64,000 nucleotides of DNA from contig CAJHZI010000744.1 of NCBI GenBank assembly GCA_905160935.1, forward strand, positions 526,501 to 590,500, in the 5' to 3' direction. The translations under genes and the position numbers were made by a program. Below the pieces are notes generated by a model that did no database searches, was not told the DNA's origin, and saw nothing but the letters and a program-made list of their open reading frames with translations. The DNA is from Enchytraeus crypticus. Taxonomy: Eukaryota; Annelida; Clitellata; Enchytraeida; Enchytraeidae. Each line of letters starts with the position of its first letter. Positions within the stretch are counted from its first letter, which is position 1. Positions 1-9,813 of this stretch are shown here, piece after piece.

Positions 1-177
1 GGAAAGAACTTTTAGCAAAAAGTCTTAAGAAAGACACAAAGATAAAGCTAGTGAAAACTTTGGTTTAGACCACGCCATATTGTATGGATGTGAAACATGG
101 ACCTTAAGGAAGGAAGGTATTAAGAAACTGGAGGCATTGGAAATATGGATTTGGAAAAGAACCGCGAGGATTAGCTG
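1..177 (+). mobile_element. LINE-A 3' fragment, part 1 (split by a MITE)
   Basis: A decayed non-LTR retrotransposon end. The frame containing [18 protein letters not shown] is the C-terminal region typical of many invertebrate LINE ORF2 proteins. A stop lies upstream at the codon after SKKS. The LINE is interrupted at 178 by a MITE and resumes at 1285, with roughly 45 codons of the expected sequence missing between the halves. Related copies lie at 24128-24600 and 44193-44510. Confidence 0.75.
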
Positions 178-1284
178 CAGGGGCGGATCCAGGAATTTTT
201 TAAGGAGGGGCCCGAAATTTTTTTGGAGAGTACACATTTTATGCTTACGCCCCGTCTTCTTCGGGATATGTGACGCAACCAGAAAATGCGAGGGGGGCTC
301 GATATTTTTTCACTACTGAATTCGACTCATAGAGTGAGTATATCCCCGTATCTTACCCCCTCCCACAATCATACTCATACTAAAGTTAGAGGAAAACCTC
401 CTTCTTCAGTGCACTGCCAAGTGGCAGGTTCAAGGTACATATTCATACTCAAAGTCTGTTTTCTCGCTCCATAAGAGCACTCCCCAGATCAACAAGTTAA
501 TCCCTTCAAAAAATCTATGCCTTTTCCATACCTTATGAAGCCTATAGCTTGGGAAAAGTATGGCTTCTGAGGTGGTTTCCTGTTGCCTTCCTCAGTTAGA
601 TGGATTAATTACAATTTAATCCTGGGGGAAAATATTTCATAGTGAGGTGGGTCCCCTCTTGTCATCCTCGGCTCCTGCCTTTAGTCACCTCTTACGTACA
701 CGCGGCAGATTGTTTGCGGTTGCCCTATTCTGCAGTGGTCCAACCACACCCTAGCACAACACGGGGAGAACCAATCATCGGGGAAAACCTAAAATGCCTA
801 AAATCCTACATTTGTTTTTGAAAAATTTAGGTTAATTTTTTCACCTCTGAAGAAACTGCGGATCTGGATGAATTGCAAAGTTACCAAAATTTTGGCGGTA
901 GGGAGGGGGGTTTAAGCTCCTCCCAGCCAAGGCTATTTGCACGACTGATCTGGGACATATTTCACGTTTTTTACTTGCACCCTTTTTCCTCTAATACAGG
1001 CGTTAAAGTGAAAATTGAGAGCTAGTGAAACGGTCAACATTTTTCGGGCCCCCCCTTCTATTATACTGAACTCCTAGTATATCAAATATGGGCCCCTAGT
1101 GGGGCCAATCTTTTGAAAATAATCGAGCTAATGAGAACTGAGTTCCCTCTCGTACCACCCCCCCCCCAACCACTGCCCTTACAAGCATATTTACACGTCG
1201 AAATTTCCATAGAAACAATTAAAATAAAGTTGTATAAAATTATCGTCGGGCTTAAGAGGGAGACCCGGGCCCCCTGGGCCCCTG
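178..1284. mobile_element. hAT-like MITE nested in LINE-A and carrying a SINE
   Basis: The left end reads CAGGGGCGGATCCAGG and the right end is its inverse with a 4-bp gap. The interior matches the element at 58399-59093 over most of its length, including the stretch around the CTCCCAGCCAAGGCT motif and the pyrimidine-rich blocks. About 390 bp (roughly 390-780) absent from the other copy is a SINE-4 insertion. No matching 8-bp target duplication was seen, which fits loss of flanking LINE sequence. No transposase is present. Confidence 0.7.
390..780 (-). mobile_element. SINE-4 copy (near full length)
   Basis: Reverse-oriented short retroposon. Its 3' end holds the hairpin CTGCCACTTGGCAG followed by TGCACTGAAG. 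Other copies are at 13262-13376, 32190-32395 and 46496-46735. This is the longest copy and lies inside the MITE at 178-1284. Its body includes a block shared with the 46 kb and 32 kb copies (around AGGAAACCACCTCAGAAGCC). No protein is encoded. Confidence 0.65.
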
Positions 1285-1433
1285 GAATGGAAGGGAAACG
1301 TTGCAGGGGTAGGCCGAGATTAGGTATGTTAATTGATTTGAAGACCCACGCATATGTGGAAATGAAGAGGAAAGTGTAAGAAAGAGAAGAGTGGAGGCGT
1401 TATATAAAATGGACCTGCCAGTAGGCAGTGCAC

Positions 1434-1480
<47 letters not shown>
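1285..1480 (+). mobile_element. LINE-A 3' fragment, part 2, with AG tail
   Basis: Continues the LINE broken at 177. Residues MEGKRCRGRPRLGML and HAYVEMKRKV are recognisable, followed by the 3' hairpin CTGCCAGTAGGCAG, TGCACTAAG and an (AG)n run at about 1436-1477. The same 3' end recurs at 10380-10490, 24650-24812 and, on the minus strand, at 44193-44260. Confidence 0.75.
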
Positions 1481-1730
1481 ATTATTTGAGACTAGGCCTA
1501 CTGGATTTTCAGAAAATATTAGAGAAATAATTGAGTATTAAATATTAGAGCATAATTGGTAATTTGCTTCAATCAACCAGTTATGGAACCCAATTAAACT
1601 GTTATTGCAGCTAATTGCCAATTAGCTGCAATAACATCAATTAGTTGATACAACAACTAATTGCTGTACAAACGACCAATTGGAGAACAGCAATCAACCA
1701 ATGAGAGAAGACCTTACCCTTTTTAGGAAT

Positions 1731-1853
1731 AATAAAGTGGCGAAGATTTCACCTCTTTATAACGCTCTGAACAATAACATGGTTCAACTGCGTGTTTTCC
1801 ACAAGAATCTGAGCATAGATGAATCAATGGTGCCGTACTTTGGAAAGTTTTGA
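1731..1853 (+). pseudogene. piggyBac-type transposase fragment
   Basis: A 40-residue open stretch contains KVAKISPLYNALNNNM and LSIDESMVPYFGKF. The segment with IDESMVPYFG is a hallmark of the piggyBac (DDE) transposase catalytic core. It ends at a stop where the family normally continues, and further sense codons (IKIFIKGK) follow the stop. This is a dead relic; no terminal repeats or TTAA duplications were delimited. Positions 1854-2600 downstream hold no gene I can recognise. Confidence 0.65.
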
Positions 1854-2668
1854 ATAAAGATATTCATAAAGGGAAAACAGTAACTGTGACCGGGAGATGG
1901 TATATTATCATTAATTGGGTCTAATTGTTATGCACCTAATGTAATTATTAAAGTATGCCAATTATCAAGTATTAATTAATGGAATTTAATTATTTTTTTA
2001 AAATAGTTAAATATTTATTACTATGTAATAAATAAATAAGTTCTAGTTATAAAATTTTTGATTTTAGAACAACGACTTTAAAGCGGTTCGTGATATTTGA
2101 ATGTACTCGTTTGTTGTAAATATGACAGAAAAAGTAGCAGTATCAGTCATCAGTCATTGCAATTTTAAAGAAAAATCTGAAATTGTACAAATGTGAGGAC
2201 TATTTATAGAAATGCTACAATAAATTGATTCTATAAGAGATATCTTAGACTAGTGCTCTTTGGTATGCTCGTTCACTTATTCCACTATTGTGCTGCTACC
2301 ACGAATTATTTCAGCTCAGCTTCCTCGCAAAATTATACAACCCAGTTAAGTCCTATTCTAAAGTTAAAACTGGAAGTATCGATTTAGGAAAAGATTATTA
2401 AAAGCATATTATTCGGAAGGCTTCTAAAGCACCAGTTTTTCTTGGTAAGAAATACACGTATTTTATATGAAGTGCATGTGAACGTTTGTTTCTTCTGGAT
2501 GATTGAAGCGCGCTACCGTGAACATTGGTCATTTTGCTATCAGCCGTTCACACAATGGACCTAAGTGGCCAACTGGTACAACTAAGCTAAGGCTAAGTGG
2601 TACAACTACAACTACAAGTGGCCACACACGATCAAATTTATCTGAACAGATAAATTTGACAATTACCA

Positions 2669-4714
2669 CTAATCTTTCTCACCCATCGACACTACCGGTT
2701 CGAAGTGATCGCGCTCTAGCTTTATGTACATCATCATCAGGCCCTCCATTCTGACACTTTCGTCTTTATTCGCAGACGACTGATCATTTAACGGATTCTG
2801 AGCATTTAACGTACTCTCATCATTTAACGGCTTCTCATCATTTGATTGATATTGATCATTTAACGGATTCTGATCATTTGACAGATTCTCATCATTTGTC
2901 TGATTCTCATCATTTGACTGATTCTCATCATTTGACTGATCCTGATCATTTAACGGATTCTCATCATTTGACAGATTCTCATCATTTGACTGATTCTCGT
3001 CATTTGGCTGATCTTGATCTTGATTCTCATCAATTGACTGATTTTGATCATTTGACTGATTCTGATCATTCACTTGATTATTCTGCTGCGGTTGTTCCTG
3101 TTGCTGCTTCACATTGTGTTTCTTCTCTTGATCTCTATACTTATTTAGCTGATCAAGCTGCAGCTCAAAGTTCTGTTCCACTAGCATTTCGTATTCGGTC
3201 TCTCTTTTCCACATCAGAACCTTCTGCAGGATTTGCTGCTGCTGTAACGGCAGCTGCTGTAGCTTATCAGGTACAATTTGACCCTCAAACTGCTCAAGAG
3301 GGGTCTCCTCCACCTTTCTCTTGCACCCTACGCACATCACGTCCGGGCATAATTCCATATTCTCTTGTGGACGTTGCTCTTGCGGCTGTGCGATGCTTTT
3401 CTCTTCAGTTCTTTCGACACAAGCATTGATTGAGGCTTGGCTAGGAGAGAAGGATTTATCGATATGAGCAGATTCTATCATGGAAGTCTCTTCATCCATC
3501 GGACTTTCTTCATCGCTGCAGCTTGTCTCATTTTCCTCGTTGCTATCATCATTCCTGATGCTCTCATGATCTTGATTGTTATATTCCTCATCGTAAAAAT
3601 GTTCGTTCATATCATTTTCATAATTGTCTCCGTCGCTGCCAATGTAAGTGTCTTTCTGGCAAGCTTTAAATCTGCTAGAATAGTCTCTAAGCTTCACAAT
3701 GCTGTTGTTCTCGTCGTCCATGCTGCAGCTGCAGTTTCCGTTGCAATTGTTGTGAAGACAGTGAGACGGGCTCTGATTAAAGCTTGATATTATTTCATCT
3801 CTGTTTCCCAGGCACGGTAACCAGTCATCTGATCCATGGTACGTAATTCGAGAAGTCGTGGCTGGATAGGATCCATCCGTTATATTTGAATTAGATCCGG
3901 TCGAGTTGTCTTCAAACGTGCCGTTCCCAGGAGGATACCGAAACCAGTCACCTTCCTTCGATGTCATCTTCCTTTCTTCGTCAGAGGCTGGCCAAAAGAT
4001 TTGCCAACAGCTCCCGCTTTTTCCGTGCGCAGCATAAACAGCCACGGGAGTCTGGGTCAAATTTGCGGCAGCTTGAATTTCCACCGTGGTTCCCCATTGA
4101 CCTTCCTGCCACATCCTAGTCACAGAGATGTGCTGCAGACCGGATATTCCACCGTCTGTGAAAGAGGAATAGTACTCGGAATGTCTGAGAATCTCCAATA
4201 CGATGGCACCTCTTATTTGTAGCGGTCTAGACGTATTTCCAAGTAGCCAGTAACATATTGCATTAAATAGGCAATTGCCATCAGTGTCGACCTTTTGCGT
4301 TCGAACAGGGGGCGTTGAGCTCGTGAATTTCTTGTTTCGCCTTCTTTCGTCGATTCTAAGATTTATGACGGCACAATGACCTGCAATGAATCTCTTGACG
4401 GCATTCTGTTGCCAAGCAAAGTCTGGAGGTGTGAAACTGTATGTCTTCAGCTCATCGTCACCAGTCTGTCCCGAACTCTGGCTCACTCTGTTGACTGCAT
4501 TATCCGTAGCACGACCACCAGACGGGGCTCCTAAGTTCTTTCGTCTTCTTTTATTTTCAGGCTTGGAGCTAGCTGATGGAATTTTACGGACTTTGCCATT
4601 TGCTATAGCTGCAATGGAAAGCATTTCGGGTCTTGCGCAAGTCTGTCTCTTCCTTAGTTCACTATCTAACTGCATTTTATCCAGCTTTCCGATTAATACC
4701 ATATTGCTAGCCAA
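2669..4714 (-). CDS. OTU-domain-like cysteine protease with a repetitive tail
   Basis: An uninterrupted 681-residue frame starting at ATG 4714. Residues about 1-130 are basic and disordered, with a possible nuclear localisation cluster KRRRK near 55-59. Residues about 138-300 look like an OTU fold: TDGNCLFNAICYWL around residues 144-157 supplies the Asp and the nucleophile Cys148, and WGTTVEIQAAANL around 207-219 matches the helix that follows in the family. The usual NHYD histidine motif is not evident; His293 in ITYHGSDDWLP is the only candidate, so catalysis is uncertain. Acidic and Ser-rich sequence follows, then a Gln-rich stretch (about 475-555), then 6-residue repeats of the NDENQS type (about 555-660). 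OTU deubiquitinases remove ubiquitin, and OTU domains also occur in transposon proteins. The absence of introns beside heavily split genes suggests a retrocopy or mobile-element origin. No TATA box or terminal repeats were identified. Confidence 0.6.
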   Translation of the reverse strand: MASNMVLIGKLDKMQLDSELRKRQTCARPEMLSIAAIANGKVRKIPSASSKPENKRRRKNLGAPSGGRATDNAVNRVSQSSGQTGDDELKTYSFTPPDFAWQQNAVKRFIAGHCAVINLRIDERRRNKKFTSSTPPVRTQKVDTDGNCLFNAICYWLLGNTSRPLQIRGAIVLEILRHSEYYSSFTDGGISGLQHISVTRMWQEGQWGTTVEIQAAANLTQTPVAVYAAHGKSGSCWQIFWPASDEERKMTSKEGDWFRYPPGNGTFEDNSTGSNSNITDGSYPATTSRITYHGSDDWLPCLGNRDEIISSFNQSPSHCLHNNCNGNCSCSMDDENNSIVKLRDYSSRFKACQKDTYIGSDGDNYENDMNEHFYDEEYNNQDHESIRNDDSNEENETSCSDEESPMDEETSMIESAHIDKSFSPSQASINACVERTEEKSIAQPQEQRPQENMELCPDVMCVGCKRKVEETPLEQFEGQIVPDKLQQLPLQQQQILQKVLMWKRETEYEMLVEQNFELQLDQLNKYRDQEKKHNVKQQQEQPQQNNQVNDQNQSNDQNQSIDENQDQDQPNDENQSNDENLSNDENPLNDQDQSNDENQSNDENQTNDENLSNDQNPLNDQYQSNDEKPLNDESTLNAQNPLNDQSSANKDESVRMEGLMMMYIKLERDHFEPVVSMGEKD
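2775..3080 (-). repeat. Coding 18-bp minisatellite in the OTU-like gene
   Basis: Tandem 18-bp units encode variants of NDENQS, such as NDQNQS, NDENLS and NDQDQS. Substitutions fall mostly at two positions and the reading frame is kept throughout. The opposite strand is also open (read as SDHLTDSHHLTDS) only because of this periodicity. Confidence 0.85.
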
Positions 4715-4730
4715 TATTAAACCTCATTGA

Positions 4731-5118
4731 TGTTAATGCTAATGAAAATAATTAATCAGAAGTATTAAATTCAGCAAAAAAATAAATATATAACATAATA
4801 ATTGCATAAAATACAATTCAAATGTTTAAATATTTTTTGAAAAATATAGCCTCTTAATGGACCCTTAGATAAATTATCCATAAATTACAATGAATAACAT
4901 AACAGTAGGCCTACTGCGTCAGAGAGCAAGTTACATGCTTGTTGAAGACTTACTAAAACATTTAACTAACACAAGTACATAGTTCATTAGGATAGAGACT
5001 GACACTTTATAGAGAATGACATTTTATTTATGATATTTAATCAGCACTTTAAATTTCACAAGAAGTACTCGTTGAACAGCAAGATGTACAGAAAAATATT
5101 TATTTTAATTGTAATAGA
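4731..5118. other. AT-rich intergenic stretch
   Basis: Upstream of the OTU-like start codon. No coding sequence, repeat copy or clear promoter motif recognised. Confidence 0.4.
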
Positions 5119-5337
5119 CAAGACCCGTATTGTGTCCGGGTTGCTGGAGAATAGACCACCCGTGGACTGAACTTGTCATAGGCGACAGAGCACTAAGATC
5201 CAAACCAACGTCAGAAAGGGTATTCGGTTGGTGAGCGCTTATGCTCCAGAAATTGCAATGCTCCTATGCTGCAAAATTTTCTAATCGCGACACTAAGTAA
5301 ATTGGGATACCGGGAAAGAAAATGATGATGATGATAG
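5119..5337 (+). repeat. GAT-tailed dispersed repeat
   Basis: Matches a family recurring in this window: a head with GTGTCCGGGTTGCTG, a middle with CCAACGTCAGAAAGGG and GCTCCAGAAATTGC, and a terminal (GAT)n run. Other copies are at 21351-21512, 33082-33420, 34322-34560, 34782-35046, 45712-45925, 48541-48656, 50990-51085 and 60265-60350. The short length and simple-sequence tail suggest a SINE or a LINE 3' end; no ORF is visible. Confidence 0.6.
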
Positions 5338-5930
5338 TTGTAATAGACAAGATTATACAGGTTCCATGCATTGAACTTTGTTTAACAATTAGCCCATTTC
5401 TCAGAAATTATAACAGGGCTTCATTTAACACTAGAACAGCCGCGATTGCTACAGATAAAATACATCAACAGTAAAACTTCAGAGCTGTTTACTAATTCAA
5501 GAATGAATTGTTCAAGGACTCAGTGAACCCAAACGATGCGACATATCTTGTTTAATGAACAATGCAACCAGGGGTCTATTTTACCAGTGGGTCTATATTA
5601 AAGATCTATCTATGATTAGGGGTGTATCTACATATAATAATCTATCTTACCGGTCTAGCTTACCAGTGCCAAAGTTTCAACATTGTAAAATCAAAGAGGG
5701 ATCTCAAGAACTCTCAATCAATTTTTAAGAAATCTATACTGCTTGTTGGAGTTTATTTTTAAAGTGATACACGATTCATTTTAGTCAAAATATTGTATAA
5801 ACTTCATACATATTGCTGTGTTACAAGTTGGATTATAAATTATTTATTATAAACTGAACGAATCGTCATAATTCTATCGACGACTATAGTAAATAAAAGA
5901 GTTTGTACTATGCAGAAACAAGAACAATTA

Positions 5931-6290
5931 GAACTCTGCTGTCATCAATGACAACGTCGAGCATCGAGCACTATTGAATTACTATTGTAAAATACATATA
6001 ATTGTTCAAAAACGGTGCAATCCAAAATCCAGAAAACTAGTCCAAGATTGAGCGAAGTATATTAAATGTGCATAGTGGTGCTAAGCAACAATGGTGCTAT
6101 TGGAAAACGATAAATAATAGTATTATTAATTAACACATATGGCATAGTAGGTGTGCAGATCTGGAAATTCTCTTCCATCCAGTTTTCGTAAGTCGTCTTT
6201 CTTTCTAATCATTTCATTCTTTGCTTTTTTATGAGCAGTTCCATTGATAATAATTATCGACAATTATCGACACTTATCGACAAGTAGCGC
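5931..6290. mobile_element. LINE-D 3' pieces in opposite orientations
   Basis: Positions 5931-6125 carry the inverse of the LINE-D 3' untranslated end (GTCATCAATGACAACGTCGAG). Positions 6150-6290 read in the plus sense like the ORF2 C-terminus (codons for a degraded QIWNSL-type motif and YEQF). Compare the longer copies at 41255-41700 and 20290-20600. Confidence 0.5.
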
Positions 6291-6543
6291 TCAACTTTGA
6301 CAATTTTTCTATGTCGGGTTCATGAGCCGCCACCAGTTTGAAAAAATCTTTTTTTCTTTATTCCTTATCTCCGTCTGGACTATTTAAGTATATATGTGTG
6401 CTTAAACAGTATGGATTTATAACGGTAATTAATATGTAATGATTAAACCAGTAAACACTAATTAATTATTAAACCATTAGATATTAATTAGATATGGTTT
6501 TAGCACATATTAGATATTTAATGTCTCAAATTCTCAAGAGTGT

Positions 6544-6700
6544 CATAGCTAGAGGCGTCAGGTAAAGCCATGAAATTTTAAATGAATGACCGATTCTGAG
6601 GTGAAATGAACTCTCGTGGGTTCGATTATTGGCCTCGCTGATCAAAGAGTAAAATCTAAGTCATTCTCTTATTACTACATATTCACTGCATTCTTCAAGA
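6544..6700 (+). mobile_element. SINE-2 copy, diverged
   Basis: Weak but colinear match to SINE-2: GAGGTGAAATGAACTCTCGTG, then a B-box-like GGGTTCGATTATTGG and GTAAAATCTAAGTCATTC. Confidence 0.5.
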
Positions 6701-6776
6701 CTTCCTAGAATTGTTATTATTATTATTGTAATTAAAACAACTTTTTAAAATGCTATGATTTGTGCAACACGAATTA

Positions 6777-6778
6777 AC

Positions 6779-6821
<43 letters not shown>

Positions 6822-6860
6822 GTCAATCAATCAATCAATCAATAAATAAATCAATCAGAA
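6777..6860. repeat. (AATC)n microsatellite
   Basis: About 80 bp of AATC repeats with few interruptions. The same tetramer family drifts through introns near 12000, 22300 and 35350-35570. Confidence 0.9.
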
Positions 6861-7401
6861 TTTATCCTCAAACTGAGGTATGGAGGCCAAGAGAAATTCA
6901 TAAAGACATCCGAATGTCAAGGACTTAAGTTATAGCTTTCATCTGTATCTTGAATGACAGTAGCATTCTTTTGTCGTGTTGTATACATCTGTATTTGCTC
7001 AATGTTTCGTGATGGACAGTAGTACACAAATTGTTGCTTTTGGGGTTGAACATATATTTATATTTTGTAAACTGTGATCAGTAGTTAAAAACAAAAGAAC
7101 ACGCATTAGTTAGCATACATACGACGTCACAGCGTTCAGTTTGTCAATAACTGACAAACTTTTGTAAACATTTACAAGACGTGTTAGTTTCTTATTAATT
7201 AGTTATATAATTATTTCAAGACGTTTTGATTAACCTGCTTTATGCGAAGTGTTAGGCGAAACTAAAATTCAAATGGCCTTATTGAAGAATAAAGCTTAAA
7301 CTTTTAACATTTCGCTTGACGGTGCATAGAGGCTAGATGGGGATATTCGAGTATTTTTAACTAGTATATATTTTGACTAATTAGATAGACAAAATAGATA
7401 C

Positions 7402-7525
7402 AAATGTTAACACCAGTTTCTTCATTAGGAAGCGATGTCAGTTACGGGCGAGCCCAGGATTTGAACCCCGCACATACTGATCCTCGGTCGAATATCGTAA
7501 CGACGTCGCCGCGTGCTCCTTGATT
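7402..7525 (-). mobile_element. SINE-1 copy (tRNA-derived)
   Basis: Reverse-oriented. Read on the minus strand it has a tRNA-like A box, a B box (GGTTCAAATCC), then GGGCTCGCCCGTAACTGACA and a GAGGAAACTGGTGTTAACAT-like tail. Ten or more copies of the family occur in the window. Confidence 0.75.
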
Positions 7526-7587
7526 TTTAAGCCGTAATCTAGGATTTCGAAACCCCCATCACATCATCTTTAATCGAAATGTCTTAT

Positions 7588-7765
7588 TTTAATAGCGTAG
7601 GGGTAACGTCATTAAGCTTAAAATGACAGATCCTGAGGTGAATTGAACCCTCGTGGGTCGGAATCCCAGCCGCGCTGATCTGAGAGTAAAATCTCGGACA
7701 TTCACTAGACTGGTTACATGGAAAATTGACTAAACTGCCTAACGGTTTAAACAAGTGGTATTAAA
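7588..7765 (+). mobile_element. SINE-2 copy (tRNA-derived)
   Basis: Starts with AATAGCGTAGGGGTAACGTC, an A-box-like segment. A B box follows in GGGTCGGAATCCCAGCC, then a body with TCTCGGACATTCACTAGAC and a 3' part with AACGGTTTAAACAAGTGG. Near full length. Confidence 0.75.
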
Positions 7766-7768
7766 CGT

Positions 7769-8030
7769 ATGGTATACCATCCTATCTATCTGATCTTTTA
7801 TCAATCTATCAACCCTCTCGTAGTCTTCGTTCCTCTAGTAAAAAATCTTCTCACTGTACTAAACATTAAATCTGCCATGGGCAGACTCTTCTTCATGTTT
7901 TCTTCTTCGACAATATGGAACTCTCTGCCGCAAGATCTTCGATCTTGTAATTGTATTGGTACTTTCCTTGGCAAGCAAAAACCCCACCTCTTTCCGCCAT
8001 ATGTCTAAATTTTGACCCGCTTGCCTGGAT
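7769..8030 (+). pseudogene. LINE-C ORF2 C-terminus
   Basis: A 79-codon frame ends with SAMGRLFFMFSSSTIWNSLP and [12 protein letters not shown], followed by KQKPHLF. The WNSLP...L...F...L(K/R)..L pattern is the usual C-terminal signature of CR1/Jockey-type non-LTR reverse transcriptases. A second copy is at 45525-45690. The fragment is 5'-truncated. Confidence 0.7.
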
Positions 8031-8049
8031 CGTAGACTTGAACTATTAC

Positions 8050-9153
8050 CAAGATGGGATGTATAATGGATGTGTATAATGGATAATGAATGTGGCTTGA
8101 AGATGATGATATCTATAGATGATGATATCTGTAAGATGAATCTTTCATTTGTTGGAAACTAAGCTCAAGCGTTGTAGAGCCTATTATTTGATCATGATGC
8201 TGCTGAATGAATCTTCCGAATGCTCTGTAGGTCGTCCCTTGATTAACTAAGGGGTACGGCCGTTGCTGATAGTGACTTCAGTTTCTGTTGTTGATTGTCA
8301 GCTATATCAGTGCTGGCGGTATTCTAAAGTTCTCTTATTTTATTATTACTCAACTCAACGACTCAAAATAAAATAAGAGTGCGTTTTCATATTAACACAA
8401 TAGTTGTACAGTTAGTGATACATTTCAATTTAAATTACCCTACACTGGTTTAGGATTGATTGATCTAACTGAGTTTCCTCTAATCTATTTATCTCTCTCT
8501 CCGTCTCTCCCTTAGACCTCAAAACCCGGCGATCGCTTTGTCCCACCCCCTTCATCATCCTGAATCCCGACTCCTGCTTCCCGGACAGCAGACCCATTCT
8601 GCGATTCCATCTGTCTGATATTTATGCTATATTTTTAATCATTCTTTCTATGTTTCTTCTCTATTTCTCTCCGGTCATTTCCACTCTAATTTGCGACAAC
8701 GACTGCCCTACTACCTTCAACTTTTCTCTTTGTTTCCTCAACTAGCCTGCGTGCCACGTCTCTCCCGGTCCTAAGTCCTACTCAAAACTCCTCCTAAAAG
8801 TAAACTTTCTTTGTTTCTCTCAGCGTATCTTTCCAGCTCAGCCAATCAGCTTCTTACGCGACTCACTCATTACCATATCATGATTAAACTTTTCACCTTC
8901 TACCAAAGGCTTCCCTTTAAAATTCCCGGCTCATGACTTCCCTTTAAATTCTTATACATCAGGGCCATAATTTTGATATTAATAATTCTAATATTCTTCT
9001 CTCTGGAACAGAACTATTTTGACCTCGCTTTCTCTTGTGGTCTTTATCCTCAGTCATCATCGTGTGGTGCTTTGGCGCCTGTTTGTGTAGAGTCTGCAAG
9101 ATACGTCCCTGACATTGCCTTATGGAGAGGAACCGGACGTTAAATTCATATTG
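8050..9153. other. Intergenic stretch with no recognised gene
   Basis: Contains a pyrimidine-rich block around 8480-9080 and short frames that resemble nothing I know. Positions 8040-8330 may be the untranslated tail of the LINE-C copy. Confidence 0.35.
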
Positions 9154-9220
9154 ATTGATTTAAATGTGATAGATATCAACATGGTTGATCATTTCTCTAT
9201 AATGCGTGTTTACTTTTACT
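9154..9220 (+). mobile_element. SINE-2 3' tail fragment
   Basis: Only the 3' part is present: GTGATAGATATCAACATGG, TTGATCATTTC and ATAATGCGTGTTTAC, identical in order to the ends of the copies at 48835 and 28026. Confidence 0.6.
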
Positions 9221-9469
9221 CCGTAAATTAAAAAAATTTAACACTTGTACTGCAAGCAAACTTTAAACATTATTTAATAATTTGTGTATGTCACTTTATT
9301 ACTTTTACTCTGTTCTTTTAAATCTGATTTTTAAATTTTACTTTATACAAAGGAGGACGTTACTTAACCAGTGAGAAGGTATTTCACTTAATACTAGAAT
9401 TTGTTAAACAGAAACAGTACAATTCATTCTCGATTTTAATGAAATATAAACTGTTCAACTATTTAGGTA

Positions 9470-9613
9470 CTACTGGATTCTAGTAGAAGCATTTATTCTT
9501 ACTCGAATGAGATCGAGAATAAGGTCGAACTCTTACCCGAATAAGGTGGAATAAGGTCTAATTTTTACTGGATTCGTGTCGAATAAGGTGAAATTCTTAC
9601 TCGAATAAGGTCG
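9470..9613 (+). repeat. Tandem repeat directly upstream of the DNAI2 start codon
   Basis: Degenerate 30-40 bp units built around TTACTCGAATAAGGTCGA and GAATAAGGT end only a few bases before ATG 9619. The array occupies the expected 5' UTR or proximal promoter of DNAI2. Confidence 0.7.
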
Positions 9614-9618
9614 CGACC

Positions 9619-9813
9619 ATGGCTAAGTCAATGGACATCACGTACGCCTACACGAGGCGTAGGGCGACGTTTGGACGACAGTGTGTGTTCAGTGATAGGG
9701 CGGCAGATCTCCTGGCCTCCATACCTCCAGACCCCGTTCTCGCCTCCGAGTACGTCCATCTTAATCCCGTGGAGAACGGGTTCAGCGGTCCCGTTACCAT
9801 GTCAGTCCATGAG
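9619..9813 (+). CDS. DNAI2: DNAI2 exon 1 (residues 1-65)
   Basis: Starts at ATG 9619 in context CGACCATGG, a good animal initiation context. Donor GAG|GTGAGT, phase 0. Residues end MSVHE, matching MSEHE in human DNAI2. An alternative in-frame ATG for MDITYAY lies 4 codons downstream and would match the human start more closely. Confidence 0.93.

Noticed and set aside
2842-3787. Plus-strand frames (LTDSHHLTDS repeat and a hydrophobic 116-residue frame)
   Set aside because: Antisense of the OTU-like gene, open because of its 18-bp periodicity and Asp/Glu/His-rich codons.
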